60,849 nt of DNA from Segatella oulorum JCM 14966. Lineage in GTDB: Bacteria > Bacteroidota > Bacteroidia > Bacteroidales > Bacteroidaceae. The position numbers were made by a program, and so were the translations under genes. This document shows positions 1 through 9,500 of the stretch, in pieces; positions within the stretch are counted from its first letter, which is position 1; the number at the start of each line of letters is the position of its first letter. A model generated the notes under the pieces. That model made no database searches and had not been told where the DNA came from. It saw only the letters and a program-made list of their open reading frames with translations. The stretch lies in assembly GCF_000613785.1 (NCBI RefSeq), contig NZ_BAJQ01000008.1, positions 1 through 60,849 of the forward strand, read 5' to 3'.

Positions 1-48
1 AGTTCATACTAAAACCCCAAACTTAATTGAGGCCCCAGTTGTGCACTT

Positions 49-594
49 TTATTTGACAACGTACATGCTAACACCTTCGGATAACTTCTTTAATATATAG
101 TCATGCTTTGCTAAACACTTAGAATTAAGTTGGTTATTCCTTCTTCTATAACCTCGTCCTATTTGTTTTCCTTCTGATTTCAACCTTGCTAAGGCCTCTT
201 TGGTGCGCTGGCTGATAAGGTTACGTTCTATCTCGGCAGACAGTCCGAAAGCAAAGGCAAGAACTTTGCTCTGAATGTCATCGCTCAGACGATAGTTGTC
301 CTTGATGGTCCAGACGCGGCACTCCTTAGTCATACATATATTAAGAATTTCCATTATCATAAATAAGTTACGCCCAAGCCGGGACAATTCACTGCAAATG
401 ATAATATCATCTTTATCCACTTTTTTAAGTAATTTCCCCAGCTGACGTTTACTATAATTTTTAGTACCGCTAATAGTTTTTTCTATCCAGTCGTCAATTG
501 AAAGATTTTGATGTTCACAAAAGTTGCTGATTTCGAAGCGTTGATTTTCCACTGTTTGCTTATCGCTGCTTACTCTAATATATCCGTAAATCAT
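49..594 (-). CDS. Serine recombinase (resolvase/invertase), C-terminus cut
   Basis: Small serine recombinase related to Bacteroidales DNA invertases and resolvases, which cut and rejoin DNA through a serine-DNA link. The N-terminus has the catalytic pattern GYIRVSSDKQ with the nucleophile serine near residue 9-10. The SELSRLGRN segment and the downstream AEIERNLISQRTKEAL helix follow, all in family order. The 181-residue protein stops right after the segment that starts the C-terminal helix-turn-helix (ILKKLSEGVS), so the DNA-binding domain is almost wholly missing. The 48 bases beyond the stop do not encode one in any frame I checked. Most likely a remnant whose 3' end was replaced by another insertion. 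The family call is secure; activity is doubtful. Confidence 0.85.
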   Translation of the reverse strand: MIYGYIRVSSDKQTVENQRFEISNFCEHQNLSIDDWIEKTISGTKNYSKRQLGKLLKKVDKDDIIICSELSRLGRNLFMIMEILNICMTKECRVWTIKDNYRLSDDIQSKVLAFAFGLSAEIERNLISQRTKEALARLKSEGKQIGRGYRRRNNQLNSKCLAKHDYILKKLSEGVSMYVVK

Positions 595-696
595 ATTTGT
601 ATTGTGTGATAGGTATTACTTTCAAGAATACAAACGAATATTGTAATAAAAGAAATGTGATAAGTTTTCTAAGACCATGAATTTTTGGGTATAACA

Positions 697-734
697 AAGG
701 GTGTAAATCACGCAACTCGTTGATTTACACCCTT
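697..734. terminator. Hairpin, probable bidirectional terminator
   Basis: A perfect 14-bp stem (697-710 pairs with 721-734, starting AAGGGTGTAAATCA) encloses a 10-base loop. It lies upstream of the serine recombinase gene on the minus strand and before the control region. There is no long T-run, so termination is inferred from the stem alone. Confidence 0.45.
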
Positions 735-979
735 GTTTGCGGAGAGAGAGGTTTATGAACCAAACTCTCGTATCTCGTTGTATATAAATCTTCTATATAT
801 TTTGATAAATCATCTGTGTAGCATTTTTGTAGCAGTATTTTGACTGCTTAATGACTACCGTTCTGACTACCTTTTGAAAGCACAACAGCTCTCTTTTCTT
901 GGGTACAAAGGTATATAAAATTGTACTAACCTCCAAATCTTTGCACCATAAATATTTAGAGATTTTACTGCTACATTTT

Positions 980-1032
980 CCAGTGCAAGGTGCAAGCCCT
1001 TATATATAAAAGGGACTTGCACCTTGCACTGG
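980..1032. repeat. 17-bp perfect inverted repeat built of GTGCAAG units
   Basis: The arms 980-996 and 1016-1032 are perfect reverse complements (CCAGTGCAAGGTGCAAG). An inner CCCTT/AAGGG pairing extends the stem to about 22 bp with one bulge. Each arm contains two tandem GTGCAAG units, and a related palindrome (CTTGCA-TGCAAG) lies at about 1226-1242, just before the XRE regulator gene. It could be an operator for that regulator, a replication or transfer structure, or a strong RNA hairpin. Confidence 0.6.
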
Positions 1033-1318
1033 GGGCTCCGTAAGTTCTTTGTTCTTTGACATTGATAGTTCTTTATAAGTGATAGTTGATTTTAAGAGGA
1101 ATGGTGTTTTAACATTCCCTTATATAAGTTTACTATAAATCTTTTCATTAAAAGTAGGTCATTCTTTAATATTCTTTTGTCTGTACTACGTATTTCTCGT
1201 CCTTATGCTACCGCTATGATGCTGAACCTTGCACCTGCTGCAAGACGGATTGCATAGGGTGAAAACATTTGCATATAGCGGGTTGCTCTTGTGGCGGTGC
1301 TTTAATAACTTTATAATT

Positions 1319-1657
1319 ATGAAAGAGTTATTGGAAATGCTGAAGTCAGCAAGAGTAGAAAAAGGTTATTCCCAGGAGTATCTTTCTGGAATTCTGGGAG
1401 TTAGTTCAAGTCGGATCTCACGTTGGGAAAACGGACAAACAGAGATGACTCTCTGCCAAATCCTAAAATACGCTTCTAAAGTAGGCATCTGCTCTACTGA
1501 AATGTTTGAAGTTCTTGCACGGAATGGGCAGCCAAGACCTTTACCTATGGTAGAGATGCGTATAGAAGTTTTTACAGAGGAGGCGTTCAATAAGCTTTCA
1601 CAACTATTAATTGAACTCGGAACAGAACAAGCGACGGGGGCTACAAAACGGTTATAG
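1319..1657 (+). CDS. XRE-family helix-turn-helix regulator
   Basis: A 112-residue DNA-binding protein. Residues about 5-60 form a Cro/CI-type helix-turn-helix (KGYSQEYLSGILGVSSSRIS followed by RWENGQTEM). The C-terminal half is short and has no recognised domain. The open frame extends upstream, but the ATG at 1319 was chosen because the HTH domain then starts at the usual distance and the upstream residues look non-coding. It heads a tight run of four plus-strand genes (3- and 2-base gaps, then a short overlap) and is the likely regulator of this mobilizable-element module. The GTGCAAG/TTGCACC repeats upstream are candidate binding sites. Confidence 0.8.
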   Translation: MKELLEMLKSARVEKGYSQEYLSGILGVSSSRISRWENGQTEMTLCQILKYASKVGICSTEMFEVLARNGQPRPLPMVEMRIEVFTEEAFNKLSQLLIELGTEQATGATKRL

Positions 1658-1659
1658 TC

Positions 1660-2034
1660 ATGGAAATAATCACAGTAGAGAGTCTGGCTTATCAGGAATT
1701 GATAGATAGGCTCAATCGAATAGAGCAGTACGTCGAGAGAACCTCTCACCTTATACAGGATATAGATGACGAGCTGGAAATGACCACGAAAGACCTAATT
1801 GAGACTTTGAATGTTTCAGAGTCCACCCTTTACCGCTGGCGCAAAAAGCAGTTGCTGCGTTACCGCTACACGGAGAGTGGTGATGTGCGCTACTTTTTCA
1901 AGTCAATCATTATTGCCGTGAAATGTAACCGGCTCCGTGTATCAGGGATGAGGAATGATGTGGTTCTCGGACGACTCAACCGCTTCAAGGACAACCTTAT
2001 TATGAGTTCTTGCCTTAATTCTAAAAATAGATAA
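1660..2034 (+). CDS. Small helix-turn-helix DNA-binding protein of mobile element
   Basis: A 124-residue protein with an N-terminal amphipathic stretch (about 1-40). A MerR/excisionase-like helix-turn-helix follows (about 42-75; DLIETLNVSESTLYRWRKKQ then RYRYTESGDVRYF). This type usually sits between the integrase and primase genes of NBU-like elements. It starts 3 bases after the XRE gene and ends 2 bases before the primase-ATPase gene, so the three are probably co-translated. A role in excision or in control of the downstream genes is inferred from family and position only. Confidence 0.7.
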   Translation: MEIITVESLAYQELIDRLNRIEQYVERTSHLIQDIDDELEMTTKDLIETLNVSESTLYRWRKKQLLRYRYTESGDVRYFFKSIIIAVKCNRLRVSGMRNDVVLGRLNRFKDNLIMSSCLNSKNR

Positions 2035-2036
2035 AT

Positions 2037-4097
2037 ATGATAGATAAAGAACAAATACTTTTGCTTACACAAGGAGGGTTGAACGTGTTCTCCCATTTCC
2101 TTGGCTTTGAGGTGAACCTGCACCGTAACTTCCGCAGTCCCTTCTATGATGACAAGCGGGCTTCATGCCATATCTTCTATGACAGGAAGAGTTCATCCTA
2201 TAAGTTCTATGATCATGGGGATACAACCTATTCGGGAGATTGTTTTTGGTTTGTAGCAACTATGCGTGGCCTAAACCTGAAAACAAGCTTTCCCGAGGTT
2301 CTGGAAACCATAGTACAAGAACTTGGATTGTATTCTTTATGTGATGGTGAACAGCATAGCAAGCATATAACACAGTCATACAAAAAAACTATCGGCTTCA
2401 GTCCCGAGACTGATATGCCCAAGCATACGGAAGAACGACCATACAGTTTTGAGATACAGCCTTTTGATGACGGGCTGCTGAACTATTGGGCGCATTATGG
2501 TATCCATGAGGATGCACTCCGACGCTTTCGGGTACGGAGTCTTAAACGCTATGAGAGTATTTCTGCTGAAGGCCGTAAGTTTGAACTTTATGGCTCACCT
2601 ACGGAACCTATGTTTGCCTATATCGGAAACGGCTATGTAAAGATATACCGACCTCACAGTCCGAAAATCCGCTTTCTCTATGGTGGACGGATGCCTGCCA
2701 CCTATTGCTTCGGTATGGAGCAGATTCCCGCTAAAGGCGATATGCTCTTCATAACAGGTGGAGAAAAGGATGTACTCTCATTGTATGCACACGGATTCAA
2801 TGCAATCTGCTTCAACAGTGAAACCGCACAGATATCGACAAGCATCATCGAGAGCCTTCAGCTTCGCTTTCGACATATCATACTTCTGTATGATGCTGAC
2901 GAGACAGGCGTACGCGAGAGTCACAGACAAGCAGAACATCTGGCAGAGTACAAGGTATTGAACCTTTCACTTCCGCTAAGTGGCACGAAGTCTGAAAAAG
3001 ACATTTCAGATTTCTTTGCCTTGGGCAACGGGGCAAAGGAACTGAAAGAGCTGCTTGCCAAGATGTTCTCAGACCTATATAGCCAAACTATGATGATGTT
3101 ACGTTCCTGTGAAATTGATTATGAGAATCCACCGGACATTTCCAAATCGGTTGTGGCTGTGAATGGTGTTCCACTCGGTACGCAGGATAATCTGTTCTGC
3201 ATTACCGGAGGTGAGGGAACGGGCAAGAGCAACTATGTGGGTGCCATCCTTGCCGGAACATTGGGAGAAAAACGATTGCCGATAGAGAAGACCTTGGGAT
3301 TGGAGATTACCGCCAATCCCAAAGGCTTCGCAGTTCTGCACTATGACACAGAGCAGTCCGAAGCACAACTGCACAAAAATTTGGGTAAGACCTTACAACG
3401 TGCTTCATTGAAAACCGTACCGGAGTTTTACCACTCCCTGTATCTTGCGTCGCTCTCCCGTAAAGACAGACTGAAACTTATCCGTGAGAGTATGGATTTG
3501 TTTCATCATAAGCATGGAGGTATCCATCTTGTAGTGATTGACGGCATAGCCGACCTGATACGCTCCGCCAATGATGAAACGGAAAGCATAGCCATCGTTG
3601 ATGAGCTTTATCGTCTGGCAGGGATTTATAATACCTGTATCATCTGCGTGCTTCACTTTGTGCCTAACGGTATTAAGTTGCGTGGGCATATCGGTTCAGA
3701 ACTACAGCGCAAGGCAGCAGGTATCCTCTCTATAGAGAAAGATGACAATCCCGAATACTCGGTGGTAAAGGCACTGAAAGTCCGTGACGGAAGTCCGCTG
3801 GACGTTCCGATGATGCTTTTCGGCTGGGACAAGGCAGAGGATATGCACGTCTATCGTGGTGAGAAATCCAAGGAAGACAAGGAAAAGCGCAAAACCGACG
3901 AACTTATTGGTGTTATTAGAGAGGCTTTCCGAAGTTCTCTCAAACTCTCATACCAAGAACTGTGTGAGGTTCTGATGCGCGAAATGGAAATCAAGGACAG
4001 AACTGCGAAGAAATATATTGCATATATGAAAGAACAACGTATCTTGACACAAGATGTAAATGGAAATTACCAAAAAGGGGAACTATGCCATACTTAG
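2037..4097 (+). CDS. Toprim primase / RecA-like ATPase of mobile element
   Basis: A 686-residue replication-type protein. The N-terminal ~100 residues resemble the DnaG/CHC2 region, but I see no zinc-binding Cys/His cluster. A Toprim domain follows at about 235-330 ([17 protein letters not shown], then [10 protein letters not shown]). A RecA/RepA-like ATPase has Walker A GGEGTGKS at about 392-400 and Walker B LVVIDG at about 497-502. A short C-terminal winged-helix-like tail may be present. Fused Toprim-ATPase proteins are common in Bacteroidales mobilizable elements and are thought to support replication of the excised form. The gene looks full length and overlaps the next gene by 13 bases. 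Confidence 0.8.
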   Translation: MIDKEQILLLTQGGLNVFSHFLGFEVNLHRNFRSPFYDDKRASCHIFYDRKSSSYKFYDHGDTTYSGDCFWFVATMRGLNLKTSFPEVLETIVQELGLYSLCDGEQHSKHITQSYKKTIGFSPETDMPKHTEERPYSFEIQPFDDGLLNYWAHYGIHEDALRRFRVRSLKRYESISAEGRKFELYGSPTEPMFAYIGNGYVKIYRPHSPKIRFLYGGRMPATYCFGMEQIPAKGDMLFITGGEKDVLSLYAHGFNAICFNSETAQISTSIIESLQLRFRHIILLYDADETGVRESHRQAEHLAEYKVLNLSLPLSGTKSEKDISDFFALGNGAKELKELLAKMFSDLYSQTMMMLRSCEIDYENPPDISKSVVAVNGVPLGTQDNLFCITGGEGTGKSNYVGAILAGTLGEKRLPIEKTLGLEITANPKGFAVLHYDTEQSEAQLHKNLGKTLQRASLKTVPEFYHSLYLASLSRKDRLKLIRESMDLFHHKHGGIHLVVIDGIADLIRSANDETESIAIVDELYRLAGIYNTCIICVLHFVPNGIKLRGHIGSELQRKAAGILSIEKDDNPEYSVVKALKVRDGSPLDVPMMLFGWDKAEDMHVYRGEKSKEDKEKRKTDELIGVIREAFRSSLKLSYQELCEVLMREMEIKDRTAKKYIAYMKEQRILTQDVNGNYQKGELCHT

Positions 4098-4393
4098 ACC
4101 AACAATCTGAAGATACATGGCAGAAACGCCTGTTTGATAAACTGAAGAATATGGAAGACAAGCTCGACCGTCTGCTTGTCCTACGGGAACAGGAAGTAGA
4201 TACGACCATTCACCCTCCATTGAAACCCGAATACTTGGATATCATAGATGTCTCCAAAATTTTGAAGGTGGAACAAAAGACCATTTACAACTGGGTTTGG
4301 GCAGGGAAAATCCCTTATCTCAAAGCTAATGGCCGATTGCTGTTTCTTCGGGAAGAGATAGATAAAATGTTGCGTAAACGAGATGGTTGGTAA
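4085..4393 (+). CDS. Excisionase-like helix-turn-helix protein
   Basis: A 102-residue protein of the Xis/HTH_17 type. The C-terminal half carries the motif [21 protein letters not shown] followed by [22 protein letters not shown]. The N-terminal ~45 residues are charged and probably helical. It overlaps the end of the primase-ATPase gene and is the last gene before the AbiE pair. The same HTH half reappears as a cut fragment at 25148-25280, also next to an AbiE pair, so HTH+AbiE may have moved as one unit. Confidence 0.75.
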   Translation: MPYLDQQSEDTWQKRLFDKLKNMEDKLDRLLVLREQEVDTTIHPPLKPEYLDIIDVSKILKVEQKTIYNWVWAGKIPYLKANGRLLFLREEIDKMLRKRDGW

Positions 4394-4414
4394 CAGTAGA
4401 ATCATACCTGTATG

Positions 4415-4465
4415 GTTAGATTTTGGCAATATATTTGTTTTGTTGCCAAAATCTAACTATCTTTG
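4415..4465 (+). promoter_or_regulatory. AbiE promoter with 15-bp inverted-repeat operator
   Basis: A perfect inverted repeat (GTTAGATTTTGGCAA at 4415-4429; its complement at 4443-4457) abuts a Bacteroidales -7 box TATCTTTG (4458-4465), 24 bases before the antitoxin ATG. The operator covers the space just upstream of the -7 box, so a bound repressor would block polymerase. AbiEi antitoxins are known to repress their own promoter through inverted repeats; binding here is inference. Confidence 0.7.
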
Positions 4466-4489
4466 CACCGAACCATTAGTGATAGCAGA

Positions 4490-5200
4490 ATGAATGTCAG
4501 TAATATTATTGTAGATTTTGCAAACACCAACAAGGAATTCAGAACGAATGACTTGTCTGAGTTTCTCGCAGGAAAGATTGAACTTTCCAAGAAAATGCTG
4601 TCCTGGCATTTACGTAAGTTGCTAGACGAAAAAAAAATATTTAGAATAAGCAAAGGAGTGTATACAACAACCCCAAAAGTCATTTTTCGTCCGGTTCCTA
4701 ATGCTCGCTCCATTCGGTTGTACAAGAAATTAAAAGCGGAATATCCGTTATTGGACTTCTGCGTCTATAACGGCGAAATCCTGTCCGACTTACAGCATCA
4801 CCTGTCATACAACAACAATATCTATATAGAAACGGAGCGTGATGCTACTGAAACCATATTCCACTTTGTACAGGATATGCATGAACGTAGTTTCCTTTCG
4901 CCAAAGGAAGATGTGATGTCCGATTATATCCGGTTGGACAAAAGATCCTTTATTGTGAAGCCTCTTGTTTCAGAATCGCCCATACAGGAAGTAAACGGCA
5001 CCAATGTACCAACTATTGAGAAGCTTTTAGTCGATATTCAATGCGACAGGGATTTCTTCTATCTGCAAGGCCAGGAAGCCTTGTACATGATGCAGAATGC
5101 TTTTACCAACTATAACGTGAATGTAGGAATGTTACTGCGTTATGCCTCACGCCGCAACATAAAACCACAAATCGAAAACTATATCAAGGAAATTGTATGA
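4490..5200 (+). CDS. AbiEi-like antitoxin
   Basis: A 236-residue protein with an N-terminal winged helix (about 5-65; LSWHLRKLLDEKKIFRISKGVY) and a larger C-terminal region that resembles AbiEi antitoxins of type IV toxin-antitoxin systems. The frame is open upstream, but the ATG at 4490 was chosen because an earlier TTG would lie inside the promoter -7 box. It overlaps the toxin gene by 4 bases (ATGA), typical of AbiE pairs. In characterised AbiE systems the antitoxin both represses the operon and counteracts the nucleotidyltransferase toxin. The inverted repeat in the promoter fits that role. Confidence 0.75.
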   Translation: MNVSNIIVDFANTNKEFRTNDLSEFLAGKIELSKKMLSWHLRKLLDEKKIFRISKGVYTTTPKVIFRPVPNARSIRLYKKLKAEYPLLDFCVYNGEILSDLQHHLSYNNNIYIETERDATETIFHFVQDMHERSFLSPKEDVMSDYIRLDKRSFIVKPLVSESPIQEVNGTNVPTIEKLLVDIQCDRDFFYLQGQEALYMMQNAFTNYNVNVGMLLRYASRRNIKPQIENYIKEIV

Positions 5201-6264
5201 TCAAGAAAGAATGTATGACCACCGAGTGGATAAAATCCATTTCTGTTCGCAACAAATATAAAGACCTGAATCTGATAGAGAAAGTTATCAGGGCCATGTC
5301 GCTGCTGGAGATGCTGAAATTGTCCGGTTGCCCTTTCTGTTTCAAGGGCGGTTCGGCTCTGATGCTTATTTTGGGAGAATCTGCCCATCGACTATCCATC
5401 GACATTGACATTATCTGCCCACCGGGTACGGATATTGAGCCGTATTTGAAAGATATAGAAAAGTTCGGCTTCATATCCAAGACCCTTGAAGAACGGCAGC
5501 AGAGGGACACGAATATACCCAAGAGCCACTCGAAATTCTTTTATCACATCGCTTATAAGAACGATGATAAACCTGCGTATATACTGCTTGATGTCCTGTA
5601 CGAGGATTTACAATACCACGCTACTGAAGAAGTTGAGATTAAAGGGCCTTTTATAGAATTGGACGATGAGCCGTTGAAGGTAACCGTGCCATCCGCTGAT
5701 GATATTCTCGGTGATAAACTTACGGCATTTGCCCCCAATACCTCAGGTGTTCCTTATATTAAGGGGGACAGAGACTGCTCGCTGGAGATCATCAAGCAAC
5801 TATATGACGTAGGCAGACTGTTTGAGCATACTGACAATTTCCTGCACACTAAGGAAACTTTCACCCAAATAGGGAAAATAGAATTGCAATATCGGGGCTT
5901 ACCCGCTGAACTGTCACTCATTTATGAGGATATTAGGGAGACCGCCTTGTGTCTGGCTACCAGAGGACAAATGGGTAAAGGTGATTTCAATATGCTGCAA
6001 AGTGGCATTAAGAAAATAGACGGCTACCTCTACAAAGGGAAATATCGCATAGAAGACGCTATCGTAGATTCGGCTCGTGCAGCTTACCTTGCCACTGCAA
6101 TAGAAAAATCAAACACAAGAATTGAGAGATATGATGGAAATCCAAACATCATACTTGCCATGGAATTGTCTCCTTCCGTCAATAATAAACTCAACAAATT
6201 GAAGAAAATACTACCTGAAGCTTTCTTCTATTGGGTCAAGACAAGTGAACTATTACAAAAATAA
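5197..6264 (+). CDS. AbiEii-family nucleotidyltransferase toxin
   Basis: A 355-residue DUF1814/AbiEii-type nucleotidyltransferase. The N-terminal nucleotidyltransferase signature is clear: FKGGSALMLILGESAHRLSI at about 48-67, then DIDI with the metal-binding aspartates, and a further conserved segment DDILGDKLTAFAP near 165-180. In studied AbiE systems the toxin adds nucleotides to tRNA and slows growth, often giving phage defence or element stability. It starts inside the antitoxin stop codon. The 15-bp half operator GTTAGATTTTGGCAA recurs 4 bases after its stop (6268-6282). Confidence 0.85.
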   Translation: MIKKECMTTEWIKSISVRNKYKDLNLIEKVIRAMSLLEMLKLSGCPFCFKGGSALMLILGESAHRLSIDIDIICPPGTDIEPYLKDIEKFGFISKTLEERQQRDTNIPKSHSKFFYHIAYKNDDKPAYILLDVLYEDLQYHATEEVEIKGPFIELDDEPLKVTVPSADDILGDKLTAFAPNTSGVPYIKGDRDCSLEIIKQLYDVGRLFEHTDNFLHTKETFTQIGKIELQYRGLPAELSLIYEDIRETALCLATRGQMGKGDFNMLQSGIKKIDGYLYKGKYRIEDAIVDSARAAYLATAIEKSNTRIERYDGNPNIILAMELSPSVNNKLNKLKKILPEAFFYWVKTSELLQK

Positions 6265-6267
6265 TCA

Positions 6268-6282
6268 GTTAGATTTTGGCAA
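6268..6282 (+). repeat. Second copy of the AbiE operator half-site
   Basis: Identical over 15 bases to the left arm of the AbiE operator at 4415-4429, directly after the toxin stop codon. A full inverted version lies after the other AbiE toxin at 27369-27408. Together they look like boundary repeats of an AbiE cassette or leftovers of a duplication. Confidence 0.65.
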
Positions 6283-6331
6283 ATAATTACAAATTATTAC
6301 TATCGGTAAACCTTTTCGACATACAAAAGTT

Positions 6332-6370
6332 AAGGGCTAAAACTCTCACTCGGACTTCAGCCCTTTTTGT
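6332..6370 (+). terminator. Probable terminator after the AbiE operon
   Basis: AAGGGCT (6332-6338) can pair with AGCCCTT (6359-6365), and T residues follow on the plus strand. The loop is about 20 bases, with further weak pairing. Position and T-run suggest a rho-independent terminator for the AbiE transcript. Confidence 0.45.
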
Positions 6371-6384
6371 TACTTTTGTTTTCG

Positions 6385-6562
6385 ATGCAGACATCAATAA
6401 CATGGGCTACACATTTTAGCGGACAGCCGGTCTATAACCAGGTAATAAAATTACTTGATAAACAAAAAATCAAGTAAATTAGCCTTGAAACACCTCGAAG
6501 TGGAATTTATGTTAAGCGTTGACGGATGGACTCACCTTGTCATAATACTCTTTTTACCTTTC
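6385..6562 (+). pseudogene. IS4-type (DUF4372) transposase N-terminal remnant
   Basis: From the ATG at 6385 the frame reads a segment typical of the start of DUF4372-type IS4 transposases (HFSGQPVYNQVIKLLDKQKI). Then come a stop, a continuation ISLETPRSGIYVKR, another stop, and a shifted DGWTHLVIILF. A -7-like TACTTTTG lies at 6371-6378. The rest of the element is missing, so this is a dead fragment. It marks the mobile-element side of the border with the polysaccharide locus. The family is recognised by eye. Confidence 0.6.
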
Positions 6563-6584
6563 TCCTTTTCTGTCTGAAAGGGTG

Positions 6585-9500
6585 TCAGCTGGATTTGATA
6601 AAGTCTTTGGGCAGGATTCCGAACTGGGCATAGAAGCATTTGGTGAAGTAGCCGGAATTGTTAAAACCTACTTTGTAGCACACTTCGTTGATTTTGCAGT
6701 CGCCGGCCTTTAGTAACTGGGCAGCATATTTCAGCCGTTCGATGCGGATATAGGTATTGGGAGATACGTTAAGTGTCCCCCTCACCTTCCGGTTCAGGTT
6801 GGAGCGACTCATGTTCATGTCTGAGGCGAGCTGGTCGACATTGAACTCGCTATTGCTCATGTGTCGTTGCATCACACTTCGCAGCCGTTCTAGAAACTCC
6901 TTGTCAACATTGCTTTTCGCCACGGTATTAGACGAAACAAAGGGTGAACCGGCATAGGTACGTTTTATTTCTTCACGCGATCGCAGCAGATTGGTAATGG
7001 TGTTGATGAGGAATTCCATAGAGAAAGGCTTCTCTATGTAGGCATCGGCACCGCTTTCCATTCCTTCCATCCGTGCCAAATCCAGTGTGGCAGCAGTAAG
7101 GAGGATAACAGGCGTGTGGCTGTAGTTTACATCTTTCTTAATGTTCCGGCACAGTTCAAAACCATTGATGGGGGCCATCATCACATCGGTAACCACCAGA
7201 CTCACTTTCTCCCGTTCTAAAATGGAGAGCGCTTCCTGTCCGTTAGCAGCCAGAACGATGTCGTAATAATCCTGCAATGTGCGTTTTTCGTATTCCAGCA
7301 TCTCGGCATTGTCATCTACTAACAGCAGCAAAGGGCGTCCCGATTTTCTGGGTTCAGCTTCATCCATGTTGATTAGATCCGACTCTGCAGATAACGAAAT
7401 ATAGTCCGTCTGGTTAATAGGAAGGGTGAGACGGAATACATTCAGATGGTCGTTCTGGTCCATGGCGAGTGTCCCTTTGTGCAGTTCGGCCAGGTTTTTG
7501 GCCAGTGCCAGCCCTATTCCCGTTCCAGTCTGTGCTGTCTGCTGATGATCTTCTATCCTGAAGAAGGGTTCGAAAATCCTACTTTGTAGGCTCTTCGAAA
7601 TGATATTTCCATCATTACTAATGATAACGGAGAACGTATTGTTCGGGCTTGACTCTATGAGAATAGATATCCGGGAGGCACAATATTTTACGGCATTGCC
7701 AAGCAAATTGCTGATGATTTTCGTGAAACACTCCTGATCAACATAGGCCATAATACCCGCATTGCAGACAGACAGTGTGGCATCAATGTTCTTCTCCCGG
7801 ATCAATGGCAGGAAGCGGCGAAATGTTTTATCGACTAATTGCGGGATGTCACAGTGCTCGAAGTTCAGCTTTAGCCCGTCTCGTTCAGCTTTTCTGAAGT
7901 CTAGCAACTGGTTGATGAGCTTGTTTAGCCGTTCGGTATTCCTTGACATGATATGTAGCTCCTCCTTGGTCTGGCTGTCTTTTACCCTTTCCTGCTTTAT
8001 GATATGCTCTAACGGGCCTTTGATGAGGGTAAGGGGAGTGCGTATTTCATGTGCCACATGAGTGAAGAAATTAATCTTGCTTTCATAGAGTTCCATCTCT
8101 TTCTCCTGCTCCAGTTTGTCCATTGCCTGCTTGCGTTTGCGCCTGTTGCGCCTGTAAAGATAGCGGACCGTTAAGTAGGCCATTGCGCAGGCGCAGAGAA
8201 GATAAAACAGCTTTGCCCAGAACGAGAGCAATGGATAGGGCTTTACCACCACTTTCAGGCTGTATTCCCGGGCATCCCACACTCCTTTGCTGTTCTTGAT
8301 CCTTACGCGAAGCAAGTATTCACCAGCCGGGAGGTTGTCGAATCCGATGCGGTAATCTACTCTGACGGGCTGCCACGTATCGGTAAATCCTTCCAGAATA
8401 TACTCCATCTGATATCTCTGTAGCTGCTCATAGGCCAGCGGAACGACACGCAGGGAAAAGGAATTCTGATTGTATGCCAGTTCTATCTCCTTTGTATAGG
8501 AAATGTTTTGGTTCAAAGGACTGCCGGAAGTATGGTTGTCTACATCGGCATTATTCACAATCAGTTCCGTTGCAATGAGCTTTGGCGTGGTATAATGCCG
8601 CTTGAAAGCACTGGGAGAAAACTTTACTATCCCATTGTAAGAGCCGAAGTAGATGTCGCCTTTTCGATCGACAATGGCCGAAGAGACATTAAGCTGATTG
8701 TCAAGCATCGTCATCTGAGCAGAGAACAGCTGCGATTGTCTTGTGCTGGTATCGTATTTCAGGATACCGCTTAGTGTCGACATCCAGAGGAATCCATCCC
8801 TATCCTCTACGAGGTCGAGCACCACCGGCTCGGCCGTTCCATAGCCGTCCAGTGATACTTTTCGTATTTTCCCAGTACGGGGGCTGTAGGAAAAGAGCCC
8901 GTTTCCCAATGTCATAATCCACATATTGCCGTTTCTGTCTTCGTAAAGTCCAACGGCTTTGCTCAGCGTATAGTCCCCAATGTGGCTATGGGTGAAATGA
9001 ATCCAGCGCTGGGCTGTGCCCGTTTTAAGATAAACGCCGTTGTTTTGCGTAGCCACCCATAGGTTGCCGAGGTGGTCGAACTTCACCTTGTTGATAAGAA
9101 CAGAGGGAATATTGCTGTCATATTCAAAGTGACCGGTGCTTCTGTTGAGCCGGCATAGTCCGCGAATCGTGCCAAAATACAGTTCTTTCCGAGGCGACAT
9201 GGCGATACTGAAGATGGTGTTGTCATGCAATGCCCCCGGCTCCCCATCGGCTCGAAAGCTCTTGATGACCCTGTGTGTATGGGTATCTATCACTTTTAAC
9301 CCCATGGCAAAGGTGCCTACCCACAGCTCGCTCTCATGCACACATAAACCGTGCACATTGGGAAAAAACATGCTTTCGAGTACATGGGTAATCCTGCCGG
9401 TGTCCATGTCCATGCAGTTCAGACCTCCGTCCTCTGTACCGATCCATAGCTGTCCATTGGTATCCAGTACCATTTCGCGCACCTTTCGTCCATGCAGTCT

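Larger units (their letters stand above)
600..1318. other. Gene-free control region of the NBU-like remnant
   Basis: No protein gene is supported here. The stretch holds a 14-bp perfect hairpin (697-734), short GTAGCA/GACTACC-type repeats at about 815-880 that resemble recombinase arm sites, and a 17-bp perfect inverted repeat (980-1032). It also holds several TTGCACC/GTGCAAG motifs (about 945, 1018 and 1229). Such layouts are typical of the att/regulatory end of integrative elements, but no integrase gene is adjacent. The reading is inference. Confidence 0.5.

Noticed and set aside
735..790. Sequence resembling the 3' end and T-arm of a tRNA on the minus strand
   Set aside because: Only a GGTTCATAAACC-like piece and a CTCTCTCCGC tail are present. 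No D-arm, anticodon arm or matching 5' acceptor strand can be built.
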